Source: Steroidobacter gossypii (GTDB taxonomy: Bacteria; Pseudomonadota; Gammaproteobacteria; Steroidobacterales; Steroidobacteraceae). From it: DNA of 64,000 nucleotides. The stretch lies in assembly GCF_016801985.1 (NCBI RefSeq), contig NZ_JAEVLS010000003.1, forward strand, positions 1-64,000, written 5' to 3'. A program made the translations under genes and the position numbers. Numbering within the stretch: position 1 is the stretch's first letter; each line of letters opens with the position of its first letter. The notes below the pieces were generated by a model. The model was not told where the DNA came from. It searched no databases and saw nothing but the letters and a program-made list of their open reading frames with translations. Of the stretch, positions 63,734-64,000 are shown piece after piece.

Positions 63734-64000
63734 GGGACGCACGTTCCTGTTGTTCCTTGTGGCGACAGTGGCCGCCGCCGATCCAGCACCGCAATCGTCG
63801 ATCGACGGTGCAATCCGATACGGCCTGGGCGAACCGTTGACCACCGATCAGATCGCGGCACTGAACATTTCCGTGCTGCCGAACGGCGAAGGACTGCCCG
63901 AGGGCAAAGGCTCAGCGCGGGAGGGTGCAACAGTTTATGCAACGCACTGCGCGGCCTGTCACGGGGATGAGGGTGAAGGGCGAGGTGATTTCGTCGCTCT
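63726..64000 (+). CDS. soxD: SoxD-like cytochrome c (3' end outside window)
   Basis: The first 91 residues of a secreted c-type cytochrome: signal peptide (RTFLLFLVATVAAA) and one haem motif CAACH (HCAACHGDEGEG) at about residues 74-78. It overlaps the soxC stop by 8 bases. Position directly behind soxC suggests it is the electron-accepting subunit. The rest is not visible, so domain number is unknown. Confidence 0.8.
   Translation, partial: MFRGRTFLLFLVATVAAADPAPQSSIDGAIRYGLGEPLTTDQIAALNISVLPNGEGLPEGKGSAREGATVYATHCAACHGDEGEGRGDFVA

Overview
The window is high-GC proteobacterial chromosome, most likely from a gammaproteobacterium with an outer-membrane, TonB-rich lifestyle (Xanthomonadales or Steroidobacter-like; this placement is an inference). 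Grounds are the tRNA-Leu/tig/clpP/clpX/lon/hupB order, a YqjI/YqjH-type ferric reductase pair, and four large TonB-dependent receptors, three of them wired to FecI/FecR-type signalling.

Layout. (1) 1-4.7 kb: the end of a nonribosomal peptide synthetase gene (adenylation plus carrier domain), a translationally coupled stand-alone condensation protein with a TubC docking domain, and a convergent MATE exporter whose 3' end overlaps it. (2) 4.7-5.6 kb: no convincing gene, but a decayed 3' piece of a tRNA-Lys gene. (3) 5.6-11.3 kb: two lipoproteins and two DEAD-box helicases lying tail to tail. (4) 11.5-27.3 kb: three sigma factor/FecR/TonB-receptor sets; the second is followed by a PHP-type metallohydrolase. 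(5) 27.4-36.5 kb: a GST, a TonB receptor with its own two-component system, a dead transposase, a secreted GH43 arabinanase with a lectin domain, and a small duplicated gene around a truncated aspartic protease. (6) 36.7-49.2 kb: core chromosome, with tRNAs (Lys, His, Arg, Pro, Leu, Val, Asp), TauE-like transporter, PadR regulator plus ferric reductase, YghX-like hydrolase, tig-clpP-clpX-lon-hupB.

(7) 49.2-60.8 kb: an integrative mobilizable element of about 11.6 kb inserted in tRNA-Asp(GTC), bounded by a 40-bp perfect direct repeat. It carries a tyrosine integrase whose reading frame ends inside the tRNA, an excisionase, an XRE/NYN-RNase pair, MobC and relaxase genes with an IncP-like nick sequence upstream, and a visibly more AT-rich cargo operon: a small unknown protein, Dam-type methylase, calcineurin-like phosphoesterase, P-loop ATPase and an unrecognised 316-aa protein. 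The cargo looks like an uncharacterised phage- or plasmid-defence module and is the best candidate for a new system here.

(8) 60.8-64.0 kb: an ArsR-controlled operon, arsR then arsH (with an unusual cysteine-paired N-terminus), soxC and the start of a soxD-like cytochrome gene. An 18-bp operator upstream of arsR recurs, inverted and nearly identical, upstream of arsH.
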